A DNA stretch of 64,000 bases from Streptomyces pluripotens. GTDB taxonomy: Bacteria > Actinomycetota > Actinomycetes > Streptomycetales > Streptomycetaceae. Numbering within the stretch: position 1 is the stretch's first letter; the number at the start of each line of letters is the position of its first letter. This document shows positions 9,353-16,557 of the stretch, piece after piece. A program made the translations under genes and the position numbers. Under the pieces are notes generated by a model. The model saw only the letters and a list, made by a program, of their open reading frames with translations. It ran no database searches and was not told the DNA's origin. Location: assembly GCF_000802245.2 (NCBI RefSeq), contig NZ_CP021080.1, positions 3,968,001-4,032,000 of the forward strand, in the 5' to 3' direction.

Positions 9353-9673
9353 GTGATGCAGAGGTTCTACTTATTCGGCTACCGTGGCAGTGAGCTCCCC
9401 GAAGTTGAGGCGGCTTTGTCTGGAGTGCTGGGTGGTGACTTTAGGCACCGCAACAGTTCCTACAAGGGGGGAGATTACCTATTGTTCAGTAGTGCCGAAG
9501 TCCAGGAAGTCACAGTGGAAAGAAACTGGATAGACGACGAGGGTTACTTGGCAGAGCCAGACTTTCCGGAGTGGCAGGTTCTCGTGTACGTCACGAACCC
9601 TGATAATCGTACGTTGGCCGCTCTCCAGGATGTGGCTATCCTGAGCCAACTGCGACTCACCGAGTTGGACTAG
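9353..9673 (+). CDS. Candidate immunity protein for the RHS toxin
   Basis: A 106-residue acidic protein beginning 15 nt after the toxin stop, same strand; GTG 9353 is immediately followed by ATG 9356, so either may start it, with GAGAGG upstream. It resembles no family I can name. Small size, acidity, low G+C compared with the genome and position directly behind a toxin tip are what is expected of a cognate immunity gene, so that role is inferred from context only. Codon 7 is TTA (9371-9373), so like the toxin it could need the bldA tRNA. A strong hairpin follows at 9680-9720. Confidence 0.65.
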   Translation: MMQRFYLFGYRGSELPEVEAALSGVLGGDFRHRNSSYKGGDYLLFSSAEVQEVTVERNWIDDEGYLAEPDFPEWQVLVYVTNPDNRTLAALQDVAILSQLRLTELD

Positions 9674-9679
9674 CCGATA

Positions 9680-9720
9680 CACGCTGGGTGGCTCTCACCT
9701 ATTTTGAGTCACCCAGCGTG
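9680..9720 (+). terminator. Terminator after the toxin-immunity pair
   Basis: Arms CACGCTGGGTGGCTC (9680-9694) and GAGTCACCCAGCGTG (9706-9720) pair over 15 bp with one G.U, around an 11-nt loop. The unit CACCCAGCGTG occurs again at about 9777-9787, a partial repeat of the same arm. Confidence 0.7.
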
Positions 9721-9921
9721 CATTGGAACGCAGCGCCTCTCTTCAGGAGTTGGGGTGGATGCCGCCGAGGCACATCACCCAGCGTGGTTCTGTCGCGGAC
9801 GGAGGAATCGTCTACGGCTGGGGCACCGACGACAGTGCGACGGGTCATGTCCTCCTCCGGGAAGACGCCGAAGCAGTCCGTCCCTGCACGTCGAACGCCG
9901 TGCCGATCGGCGACATGCTAG

Positions 9922-10155
9922 CGCGCAGGGGCTCGGGGACCGTTCGATAGAGCGGTCAGCTTCGAAGGTGGAGCAGAGCTCCTCGCGGCAATTGTTCTCC
10001 TGGCGGAATTGTCTTGGTTTCAAGAGAAGGTCACCGGCAGGGATATAGTGCGTGAAGTAAAAGCCTGGCTCGATATCGCTCCGCAACTTGAACTCGGAGA
10101 CGATGTGGAAGAGTTGCCGGCCAGCCGGCGGAGAAGGAAGGCCCACGGCCTGTGA
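9922..10155 (+). pseudogene. Unrecognised protein fragment without a start codon
   Basis: From the stop at 9919 the frame is open to TGA 10153-10155. It reads an amphipathic, natural-looking segment with pieces such as LLAAIVLLAELSWFQEKVTG and ELGDDVEELPAS. No ATG or GTG with a ribosome site precedes the conserved-looking part, and A/T-rich third positions resemble the toxin tip rather than the chromosome. It may be the C-terminus of a displaced immunity or toxin-associated gene. Another open frame (9723-9950, + strand) overlaps its beginning and could be an upstream piece after a frameshift. No function can be assigned. Confidence 0.3.
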
Positions 10156-10447
10156 CCTGGGAAGGGCGCAGACGGCAACAGATGCCCATCGCAGGGCTGA
10201 CGGTCGAGCCCTGCTGGTGGCGTGCCCTGCGTGGAGCCAGGGAGCGCGGCGTCCGGAGCCCCGCGCCCGGTGCATCGATGAACGTGGCCACGACGCCGGA
10301 GCGGACTTCGCAGTCGGCCCGACAGTCCCGCCGTGTGCGTGGACTGCTGCCATTCGCGCCGTGTCGGCAGCCGCCTTCGGTACTCGAAGAGAACTCTGCT
10401 CTCCCACGTCTTGAAGCTTGCCGACGCCGCCGGTGACATCCCCTTCA

Positions 10448-10470
10448 TGCGTGAGCGATGCGTGAGCGGA
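10448..10470. repeat. Copy of the integrase 3'-region repeat (23 bp, one mismatch to 10-32)
   Basis: The segment is a double GCGTGAGCG motif and matches positions 10-32, inside the integrase tail coding region, at 22 of 23 positions. In the same minus-strand phase both read a SAHA-x-LT peptide. It lies about 115 bp from the tRNA-Thr fragment. I read it as the leftover 3' end of another integrase copy. Confidence 0.6.
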
Positions 10471-10584
10471 CCGCCCGGCACGAGGCGTCATGAGGCGGAT
10501 GGAGCAGGCCGCCGCGTGGCGCTGATCAGGCGAAACAGCACCACGCGGCAGCTTCGAGCACCACCTGGCAAGGATTCGATCCCA

Positions 10585-10628
10585 CTTGTAAAGCGAAGGT
10601 CGTCGGTTCGAATCCGACAGGGGGCTCC
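10585..10628 (+). repeat. 3' half of tRNA-Thr(TGT): remnant attachment site
   Basis: From the anticodon loop (CTTGTAA) through the variable loop, the T-arm (GTCGG TTCGAAT CCGAC) and the acceptor strand AGGGGGC-T-CC the sequence is a good tRNA-Thr 3' half. The 5' half (D-arm, acceptor 5' strand) is absent: the upstream 50 bp cannot form it. Integrative elements duplicate exactly this part of a tRNA gene as att core, so this is probably an attL/attR scar, not a functional tRNA. Confidence 0.75.
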
Positions 10629-11199
10629 GAGAAGTAGCAGGCCAAGGCCCCGGAAATCTCAGGTCAGGGAGGGTTCGGGGCCTCTTCCTCGTTCGGCGTC
10701 TCCTGCTCTGGCTACAGGCTGGCTACACCCCCACTGCTAGAGCCGATCTCCCAAATAACCCCTAAATGATCTTGCTGTTTCGGCAGGTCACGGCCACGGC
10801 CGACATACCGAACGACCCCGGTCCTCCCATGAGGGGAACGGGGGCCGTCGTGTGCCGGGGCACCGCCAAGAGGGGGGCACCGTCCTGGTGGCCCGGCACG
10901 TCTGAGGCCGACGCAGAGCGGCTACGTCGACTGCATCACCTGTCTAACAAAGCAGGTCGCGGCAGGTAATCACCCGTTCGGGTGAACGGGTGTTCGATTC
11001 GGAGTCATGCCCTCAGCCTCACGGCGTATGCCAGTGCTGGATTGGTCAGCGGTTCGTGGCGGCGCACGGACGCGTGCAATCAATTGGGAAGCATGCTGCC
11101 CCGTTTCCGTAGGTGACTGCGTGCGGAGCGTCACCGTAGGGCCGCGGGCAAGAGAGAAGGGGGACAGTTCGTCCCCCTGTCCCAGACTGTCCCCCTTGT
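10629..11199. other. Gene-poor stretch with two hairpins
   Basis: Between the att scar and the XRE regulator I find no credible gene. An imperfect G/C-rich hairpin lies at about 10813-10850 and a clean one at 10971-10992. A small frame at about 10766-10969 has a natural-looking C-terminal part (WWPGTSEADAERLRRLHHL) but no family match that I know. Confidence 0.45.
10971..10992. terminator. Hairpin downstream of the XRE regulator
   Basis: CACCCGTTC / GAACGGGTG form a perfect 9-bp stem with loop GGGT, about 210 bp beyond the regulator stop. No T-run. Confidence 0.4.
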
Positions 11200-12429
11200 T
11201 CAGCCGGTGCTCACGCCCACCATCTCGGCGAGCCGGCCGGCCTCTTGCCGCATCGACCTGGGGGCGCCACGCCACAGTTCGGCGGCCACAGTGCGGGCAG
11301 ACGGGGTGTAGGCGACGGTTTCCGCACCGATGCGGTGCGCCATCTGCATGACGTGCAGGGCGGCCGTGGTGTCGCCGCGCTGGAGGTGGCCGCGAGCGAC
11401 TTCGACCCACAGGCGGGCCCGCCGCTCACGAGAGGGCATCGTGTCCGGGTCCAAGTCGGCTGCCAGGCCGAGGGCCTTCTGCGCTCGCTGCAGGTCGGTT
11501 GCGACGGACACGGCATGGAAATCCACGTTGGCCCTCCCGAACACGGTGCAGGGGTGCACGTAGTTGGCAGGGAGGTTCTTGGCGACCTGGTCGCCGCGGT
11601 CCCAGTAGCGCCAGGCGTCGCCGTCGCGTCCCTCGCGGGCGACGGTGACGGCCGCGTGGAGCTGCAGGGCGCCGTAGATGCCGCGCCAGTCGTCCGGCGC
11701 GCCGTCGAGGTGCGGCCGGATCAGGTCGGCGGCCTCGGTGACGACGCGCAGCGCATCCTCTGGATATGAGGTCTCGCGCAGGATGTTGCCCAAGTTCCAG
11801 GCTGCGGCAGCTTTCGCGGCCGGCTGGTCGGCGGCCTGCGCGGCGGACAGGGCACGGTCGGCGACTACCCATGCCATCTCGGCGGGGGCGACGTAGGCGG
11901 TGGCTTGCCCGGTGAGCCGGTAGACGTCGGAAAGGGCGACCAGTGCGGCGCGGCGCTGCTCGCCGTCGAGGGCGCGCACGGCAGTCTCGGCGTCCCGGAT
12001 CAGGTCCGGGAGTAGCGCGCCGACCTCGGTGCGGTTGTGTTCCGAGGTGTGCCACAGGTGCCACGTCTGGTCCACCCGGCCCTGCAGGATCGCGGGATCA
12101 GCCGGTGATGGTGTGCTGCTGGTGAGGCTGCGTTGCATGACGGTAGCTCAGATTGCGGGCATGGCCGGGTGGGCGAGGCGGCCGAGCGGGACACTCGCCG
12201 CGGGCCCGCTGTCCCGGCCGGTGAGCGCTGCCAGGTCGTGCACCTGGAGGGCGGCGGCGAGGCGCAGCAGCAACGTGTGCGACCGCAGCTCCCGTTCGCC
12301 GGACTCGATCTTCTTCAGCCAGTCGGTGCCGCGTCCGCAGAGCTGGGCCAGGGAGGCCCGGGACATGCCGCGGGACTCCCGCAGTACGCGGATACGCTCG
12401 CCGGTGCTGAGGTCTGCTGACAGGTCCAC
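11200..12429 (-). pseudogene. XRE-TPR transcriptional regulator interrupted by an in-frame TGA
   Basis: A regulator of about 409 codons. Residues 1-70 form an XRE helix-turn-helix (GERIRVLRESRGMSRASLAQ, then WLKKIESGERELRSHTL) and the rest is a TPR-like sensor domain with WHLWHTSEHNRTEVGALLPD and AAAAWNLGNILRETSYPEDA. Codon 94 is TGA (complement of 12148-12150), and the same frame continues at once into ATG 12138 and the TPR part. Relatives of this family generally read ...HPA-PAIR... here, so a CGA-to-TGA change of arginine is the simplest explanation. The start is GTG 12429 with a GAGGGGG ribosome site. The HTH piece alone might still bind DNA, and the TPR piece could restart at 12138. Two such regulators (see 1072-1980) are damaged in this region. 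Confidence 0.75.
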
Positions 12430-12501
12430 GCGTGCCCCCTCGGGTACCGGTGCCGGTGGGGTCAGGGTACGGCTGCCGTCAATGCCCCGGGAACAGCAAA
12501 G

Positions 12502-12543
12502 AACGCCCCCTGTACGGCCGACATGGGCCGTACAGGGGGCGTT
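12502..12543. terminator. Strong bidirectional-type hairpin
   Basis: An 18-bp perfect stem: AACGCCCCCTGTACGGCC (12502-12519) and its complement (12526-12543), loop GACATG. On its minus-strand 5' side a short hydrophobic peptide end (AWCAFAAWFLVHIL, stop at 12547-12549) precedes it, so it probably terminated a small membrane-protein gene now destroyed by the IS3 remnant. Confidence 0.7.
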
Positions 12544-12654
12544 GTGTCAGGTGAGGATGTGGACGAGGAACCAGGCGGCGAACGCGCACCAGGCCACGCC
12601 GAAGGTGATAGCGCCGGTTGGCGGCGGCGAAGTTCTCCAGCGACCGGGGCAGTG

Positions 12655-12802
12655 AACGCCTCTTGCGCCGGTTGATGCCGCGGATGTCGCGCTCACGCAT
12701 CACGCGGGCAACGCGCTTGCGGTTCACCTGTCGGCCCAAATGGCGCAGTTCGGCGTGGACGCGCGGGACACCGTAGGTGTGGTGGGAGGCGATGTGCAGC
12801 AC
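12655..12802 (-). pseudogene. IS3-family orfB fragment
   Basis: About 48 residues of the HTH_21 region of an IS3 transposase: YGVPRVHAELRHLGRQVNRK, then VARVMRERDIRGINRRKRRS. Both the upstream part and the DDE catalytic core are absent. Downstream, near 12655, the sequence changes into the tail of a small membrane protein. A fixed remnant of an old insertion. Confidence 0.7.
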
Positions 12803-13056
12803 GGCGGCCCTTCGAGCGCGGGCACCTGAAGATGCTCAGCAACCAGTCGCTCCCCGGCAGACCACTCCTGCGCTTGGCCCACCGGCACCTCCTCAAAGCC
12901 CATGATGGACGGGATCCCCTCAGCCAGTACGCCGACAGCAGAGACGTCGTCAGCCCCATGCTTGTGCCCCATCCGGTCTATCGGCATCGGCGGCCGCTCG
13001 ATCCTCAACAGCCTCGGACCCGTTGGAGTAGCCGAGCGAAACATCTTTTCACCCAA
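12803..13056 (-). CDS. Unknown open frame truncated by the IS3 remnant
   Basis: About 83 residues from a possible start at 13056 up to the IS3 remnant. It includes MPIDRMGHKHGADDVSAVG and LAEGIPSIMGFEEVP, which look like natural protein rather than antisense noise. I do not recognise the family. No good ribosome site is visible and the frame runs into IS3 sequence, so at best this is the N-terminal part of a broken gene. Confidence 0.3.
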
Positions 13057-13062
13057 TCAGGG

Positions 13063-13434
13063 TTATTGGGTGCCGGCGTCGGCCTTGTGCAGCATCTGGG
13101 TCAACAGCAGTGCGCCTCCGGTCACTGCCCCCAGCCCTCCCGCGGCCAGGAAACCGCGAGAGGAACGCCAGGACAGCACGGACCACCGCGACTGCGCGGA
13201 AAACAACGATCCTGTGCTCAGCCACGAGCCGGTTGAGATCAGCGACAGAGCAGAACCAATCGAGCCGACCGACAGGGCACTTCCGATCGAGCCGACTGAC
13301 ACAGCAGAACCGACAGAACCCACGGAAAGGACCGATCCTACTGAGCCGATCGACAGCACGGAGTTCTGTGACCACAACGACAACACCGAACCAGAGGGGG
13401 GACGACAGATCGACCGTACGGACAGCTTTGTCAT
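13063..13434 (-). CDS. Small Gly/Ser/Val repeat protein with C-terminal membrane segment
   Basis: A 123-residue protein. Residues about 13-75 are a run of short near-repeats of the type SVGSVGSALSVGSIGSALS, with Ser/Gly and an aliphatic residue alternating at fixed spacing, as in a narrow beta-solenoid. Then comes RWSVLSWRSSR and a hydrophobic helix (FLAAGGLGAVTGGALLLTQM). From memory, short proteins of this look occur in other actinobacteria without known role. ATG 13434 is the start. The opposite strand also has an open frame (EPIEPTDRA-like repeats), so strand choice rests on the plausible membrane helix and recurrence of the SVGS pattern. The repeat region could be a surface or filament-forming segment; that is speculation. 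Confidence 0.5.
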   Translation of the reverse strand: MTKLSVRSICRPPSGSVLSLWSQNSVLSIGSVGSVLSVGSVGSAVSVGSIGSALSVGSIGSALSLISTGSWLSTGSLFSAQSRWSVLSWRSSRGFLAAGGLGAVTGGALLLTQMLHKADAGTQ

Positions 13435-13657
13435 GAGCCCATTTTGCCCGGTGGTCGTTCTGTCTCGGGAGGCTATGGACGGATATATCGGGTCTCAGGG
13501 TGAGAGCCTTCCGCCATCTGGCTCGCTGCGTGGTCGGGATGGACGAGCTGAGAGCACCGATCGCCTCATCACACCAGGGGAGGAGTGAAATAACCTCCCC
13601 CAACGCCACCGTCTCAGTCCTCTGCCTCGTTCAACCCCGGTCACGCCGTTCAGAGGG

Positions 13658-13667
13658 TGCTCCCTGC
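13658..13667. repeat. Target-site duplication of the ISAs1-type element, left copy
   Basis: TGCTCCCTGC directly abuts the left inverted repeat and recurs at 15006-15015 directly after the right inverted repeat. Confidence 0.9.
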
Positions 13668-15005
13668 CAGGGCGGTTTCAAAGTCCCGGTGATCACGTGA
13701 GTGCGCAGGTCGCGACGGTATGACGATGCGCGGTCGGCCCGGTCCGTACGCAACGAAGCTCCGGTTGATGCCGGTGACCGATCAAGTCGCCCGCACCGCC
13801 CGGAGCTTCGATGTGCCGTCAGTCTGCCACCGTCTGTCTGATCAAGTCGCCCACCCGTCAGCACCGGTTGATCGGACCGCTGGCCCTGCGGCTGCGGACC
13901 TTGGCCGACCCCCGGCATCGGCGCGGGAAGCGTCACTCGTTCGTGAGCGTGCTGCTGGTGGCCTGCTCGGCGGTGCTGACCGGAGCCCGTTCCTTCGCCG
14001 CGATCGGCCAGTGGGCAGCGAGCGCCCCGCAGGACACGCTCGCCCGGCTCGGCGCCCGCGCCACGACGGTCTTGAACGTGCGCATCGCGCCGAGTGCGGC
14101 GACCATCCGCCGCGTCCTGAACGCCGCCTGCCCCGGCGGGCTCGCCGACCTGCTCGGATCCGATCCGGCCGGGGCGGACACCCTCGCGGTGGATGGCAAG
14201 AGCGCCCGCGGCTCGCGCCACGGCGAGATCCCGGCCGCCCATCTGCTGGCCGCGATCACCGGCGCCGGCCTGACCGTCACCCAACTGCGGGTCCCCGGCA
14301 AGACGAACGAAATCACCTGCTTTGATGCCTTGCTGGCGCCCTACGACCTGACCGGCGTCACGGTCTCCGCGGATGCCCTGCACTGCCAGCGCGATCACGC
14401 CCGGTTCCTCGTCGAGGAGAAGAAGGCGCACTACGCCTTCACCGTGAAGCGCAACCAGAAGAACCTGCACCGCCAACTCGCCACCCTGCCCTGGGAGAAG
14501 GCGAGTGCGAAGTTCTACGACCGCACCGATGCCCACGGACGCCTGGAGACCCGCGTCGTGCAGGCCCTGACCATCACCGACCTCGGCGTCGACTTCCCCC
14601 ACGCGGTCCAGGTCGCGAAGATCGTCCGGCACCGCACTCAGCGCAAGACCGGCAAACGCAGCCGCGAGACGGTCTACGTCATCACGGACCTGGCCAGCCG
14701 CGAAGCCTCCCCCGAGCGCATCGCGAAGATCGTCCGTTCGCAGTGGATCATCGAGAACCGTCTCCACTTCGTCCGAGACACCGCCTTCGCCGAGGACGCC
14801 TCCACGGTCCGAACCGGACACGGCCCGGACAACATGGCCACCCTCCGCAGCTTCGCGATCAACACACTGCGAGCCTCCGGCCACGCGAACATCGCGGCCG
14901 GACTCCGCGAGATGTCCTACGACGGCTTCCGCCGACCACTGGACCTCCTCGGCCTTGCCTGACCAGCGCTCTCACGCAAGATCAAAAGACTTTGCAACAG
15001 CCCTG
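13668..15005 (+). mobile_element. Complete ISAs1-family insertion sequence (1338 bp)
   Basis: Left end CAGGGCGGTTTCAAAGTC and right end (reverse complement) CAGGGCTGTTGCAAAGTC match at 16 of 18 positions. A 10-bp duplication (13658-13667 and 15006-15015) flanks the element, which fits this family. One intact transposase gene fills it. Intact ends, exact duplication and an open gene point to a recent insertion. Confidence 0.9.
13811..14962 (+). CDS. ISAs1-family transposase
   Basis: A 383-residue DDE transposase of the ISAs1 (H-repeat associated) type. The N-terminal part holds LRTLADPRHRRGKRHSFVSV. The catalytic core includes LAVDGKSARGSR (first Asp), VSADALHCQRDHARFL (second Asp) and IVRSQWIIENRLHFVRD (Glu region). 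Then comes the usual C-terminal segment on hydrophobic helices (NMATLRSFAINTLRASG). Length is normal for the family and no frameshift or stop is seen. It probably starts at ATG 13811. Confidence 0.92.
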   Translation: MCRQSATVCLIKSPTRQHRLIGPLALRLRTLADPRHRRGKRHSFVSVLLVACSAVLTGARSFAAIGQWAASAPQDTLARLGARATTVLNVRIAPSAATIRRVLNAACPGGLADLLGSDPAGADTLAVDGKSARGSRHGEIPAAHLLAAITGAGLTVTQLRVPGKTNEITCFDALLAPYDLTGVTVSADALHCQRDHARFLVEEKKAHYAFTVKRNQKNLHRQLATLPWEKASAKFYDRTDAHGRLETRVVQALTITDLGVDFPHAVQVAKIVRHRTQRKTGKRSRETVYVITDLASREASPERIAKIVRSQWIIENRLHFVRDTAFAEDASTVRTGHGPDNMATLRSFAINTLRASGHANIAAGLREMSYDGFRRPLDLLGLA

Positions 15006-15015
15006 TGCTCCCTGC
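15006..15015. repeat. Target-site duplication of the ISAs1-type element, right copy
   Basis: Exact repeat of 13658-13667. Confidence 0.9.
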
Positions 15016-15456
15016 CCGAGATGTGCGGCAACGGCCTCCGCACGTCGCGGGCTCACTGAGAGGGACGCGTTGCACGCCTGGCACCTGAAGACGGTGGCCA
15101 AGGTCCACCCCCGCGTTCATCCCCTCCAGCGCTCATAGGCTGTCGCTTCCGGTCGATCACCAACCCGCATGTGAGGACAGCGAGCTGTAACGCGGCCACA
15201 GACCTGCACCACAAGCCCACCGGATCGAGCGGGGAATAAACGTCAACGCCCGCCACGGCGATGTCCTGGCCGCCGACCGACGCTGTTGCGGCCTCCGGAG
15301 CGCAAAGGGAAGGAATCCACTCCAGACCCCGACTCCGCGTCCGTCCAAACATCGATCAGGGACCAGAAAGAGACCATCCTCGGCCGCGCCGGAGTGGCTC
15401 CTTCGACGAGTTTTCCAGCGGTTCTGCGGGGCGGACGTGGTCTGATGCGGCACTAG
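15016..15456. other. Intergenic remnant DNA
   Basis: No complete gene. The first 40 bp read LPEMCGNGLRTSRAH-stop on the + strand; MCGNG is the active-site signature of diaminopimelate epimerase, but nothing else of that protein is present. The remainder shows no recognisable protein or RNA. Confidence 0.4.
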
Positions 15457-16173
15457 CTAGAAGACTGCTGAAAATCTCGGGTTCTGGCCCCGGCTCGGTG
15501 GAGTCGGGGCCAGTCTTGTAGGCATGCAGGGGGAATGGGCCGGAGAGATGGTCGGGCCGGATGTGTGGGAGACCTGCCGGGAGTTGATCCCGGCAGGGAG
15601 TGTGTTCGCGTTCCTCGCCGAGCATCGCGAGGTGCTGTTCCCGCCAGGAATGTTCACCGACATGTACCCCTCGTCCAACGGCCGTCCGAGTCTGCCGCCG
15701 CAGGTCCTGGCCGTGACGGTGGTGCTGCAGAGCCTGCACGGGCTGTCGGACTTCGAGACAGTCCAGGAGTTGCGGTGTGACCTGCGGTGGAAGGCCGCCT
15801 GCGGGCTCGGCCTGTACGACACCGCTTTCGACCCGTCGCTGCTGACGTACTTCCGGCGCCGGCTGCGTCACTCGGCCGACCCGACGCGGATCTTCACCAA
15901 GGTCAAAGAGGTCGTGGCCGGGACCGGCGTGCTCAAGGGCAAGCAGCGGCGGGCACTGGACTCCACCGTCCTCGATGACGCGGTGGCCACCCAGGACACC
16001 GTCACCCAGATCATCTCCGCCGCCCGACGGGTGATCCGTGAGGTCCCCGGCGCGCAGGAGACCGCGGAGCAGTGGTGCACGGCACACGACTACACCCCTC
16101 TCTGACACCGTTGGGTGAGACGCCCTGAAATGATCAGATATTGTGGGCGTGCACGACAGGAGCACCCATCCGC

Positions 16174-16557
16174 ATGTCCCGTACCAATTCTTCCGAGCAG
16201 GTTCCCGCTCCGCGGCCGAAGCGTCGTCGCTTCTCGGCCGAGTACAAGTTGCGCATCGTCGCCGAGTACGACGCCGCCCCCGCCGGAGACAAGGGCGCGA
16301 TTCTGCGCCGGGAGAGGCTGTACCACTCCCACGTCATCGAGTGGCGTCAGGCCAGAGACGCCGGCGCGCTGGAGAAGCTGACCGACCACCGCACCAGCCC
16401 CACCCGCCCGAAGAAGCACCCCGCCGAGGCCGAGAACGACAAGCTGCGGCGTCAGGTGGAGCGGCTGGAGAAGGAGGTTGCGAAGCGGGATGCCGCGCTG
16501 GAGGTGCTGGGAAAAACACACGCGCTCTTGGAAGCACTCTCCAAGAGCGCGGACTGA
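16174..16557 (+). CDS. IS3-family OrfA (HTH protein), element A
   Basis: A 127-residue DNA-binding subunit. It holds an HTH_Tnp_1-type motif in PKRRRFSAEYKLRIVAEYDA, then a leucine-zipper coiled coil (KLRRQVERLEKEVAKRDAAL) used for multimerisation. ATG 16174 is preferred over an upstream in-frame start at 16141 because the family usually begins just before the basic HTH. It ends with TGA overlapping the orfB entry CTG (16554). A GGAAAAACA run at about 16510 may be the -1 frameshift site that fuses OrfA with OrfB. Confidence 0.85.
   Translation: MSRTNSSEQVPAPRPKRRRFSAEYKLRIVAEYDAAPAGDKGAILRRERLYHSHVIEWRQARDAGALEKLTDHRTSPTRPKKHPAEAENDKLRRQVERLEKEVAKRDAALEVLGKTHALLEALSKSAD

Noticed and set aside
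10535..10628. Complete tRNA-Thr gene
   Set aside because: Only the part from the anticodon loop to the acceptor 3' strand is present; no D-arm or 5' acceptor strand can be formed.
12148..12150. TGA read as selenocysteine in the XRE regulator
   Set aside because: Family members have Arg here, no SECIS-like hairpin is evident, and the protein is not a redox enzyme.
13200..13380. CRISPR-like array
   Set aside because: Repeats are short (about 9-18 bp), imperfect and in coding phase without unique spacers; no cas genes in the window.
12902..13588. Plus-strand protein with EPIEPTDRA-type repeats
   Set aside because: It is the complement of the SVGS-repeat frame. The minus strand gives a better domain layout (repeat plus membrane helix), so I kept that one, with moderate confidence only.
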